From positions 1 through 31,941 of the forward strand of contig JAPEVF010000526.1 of the NCBI GenBank assembly GCA_029747585.1: DNA of 31,941 bases, given 5' to 3'. The stretch comes from Pleurotus djamor. Lineage: Eukaryota; Basidiomycota; Agaricomycetes; Agaricales; Pleurotaceae. A program made the translations under genes and the position numbers. The notes beneath the pieces are model-generated. The model saw nothing but the letters and a program-made list of their open reading frames with translations. It was not told the DNA's origin and did not search any database. Positions 31,742 through 31,941 of this stretch are shown piece by piece. Every line of letters begins with the position of its first letter. The stretch's first letter is position 1.

Positions 31742-31941
31742 GTGAGTAACTTCCATTTCCCCGGTCATGAAGATTCTTACTGACAACCGTTCGCAGAGAG
31801 TACGCAATGCACAGATTGTAGTTTGGCTTCTAATTTTCGTGAGCCCCTCAGCCCTTTGCCAGCCAGACCATACTGGCATGCCGGATTGCTGCGCCGTGCA
31901 AAGTGAAAAGCCGTTCGGGCCTCCTATTCCATGACCTTTAT
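31742..31941 (+). other. B4 leader, truncated by the window end
   Basis: Leader intron 1 is 31742-31796 (GTGAGT...CAG). The leader exon starts AGAGTACGCAATGCACAGATTG and runs through the GCCAGCCAGACCATACTGG block shared with modules 1 and 3. The coding part of B4 lies outside the window, so its state is unknown. Confidence 0.65.

Noticed and set aside
1..31941. tRNA, rRNA, CRISPR arrays, LTR retrotransposons or reverse transcriptase genes
   Set aside because: No regular repeat-spacer array, no cloverleaf-like box A/B pair, no long terminal repeats and no reverse transcriptase or integrase motifs were seen in the translated frames.

Overview
The window looks like a draft nuclear assembly from a mushroom-forming basidiomycete (Agaricomycetes). 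Nearly every gene can be modelled with several short introns (about 49-67 nt). The gene content is typical of agaric accessory regions: F-box/LRR-like proteins, a seven-helix membrane protein family, an EthD-like protein, a secreted DUF5648 protein, and a DUF2235-WD40 protein. I see no bacterial operons, tRNA, rRNA or CRISPR. Ambiguous bases (n) are concentrated at 17415-19720.

The main signal is a two-gene, head-to-head module present four times. Each module has an A gene and a B gene diverging from a short shared promoter. Module 1 (about 1-2957) is inverted relative to modules 2 (21681-24249), 3 (24829-29210) and 4 (29807 to the right edge). Family A reads as a compact Dicer-like tandem RNase III protein without helicase or PAZ, and with most catalytic acidic residues replaced. 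Family B also resembles a single degenerate RNase III domain with a long disordered basic tail, but this is less certain. In every module I can read fully, at least one partner is broken: A1 intact/B1 remnant; A2 remnant/B2 intact; A3 intact/B3 remnant; A4 frameshifted by an 11-bp tandem duplication/B4 runs off the window. The promoter and the spliced leader of B are better preserved than the B reading frames.

Layout, left to right: B1 remnant (-), shared promoter, A1 (+), a fragment of another A 3' end (+), an FMP52/TIP30-type gene (-), F-box gene C1 (+), membrane protein D1 (+), a disrupted DUF2235-WD40 gene (-), a poorly coding stretch, a secreted DUF5648 gene (+), a Ser/Pro-rich hypothetical gene (+), membrane protein D2 (-), an EthD-like gene (-), F-box gene C2 (-), A2 remnant (-), B2 (+), a fragment of the FMP52 3' exons (+), A3 (-), B3 remnant (+), A4 (-), and the start of B4 (+). 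The order A-C1-D1 on the left and A2-C2-D2 on the opposite strand on the right indicates an old inverted segmental duplication. It was later interrupted by other genes, such as the EthD-like gene.

Functional reading: A and B share a promoter and would be co-expressed. Because RNase III domains act as dimers, A and B could form an RNA-binding pseudonuclease pair. This is inference from sequence pattern, not an established system. The other genes look like ordinary or rapidly duplicating accessory genes.
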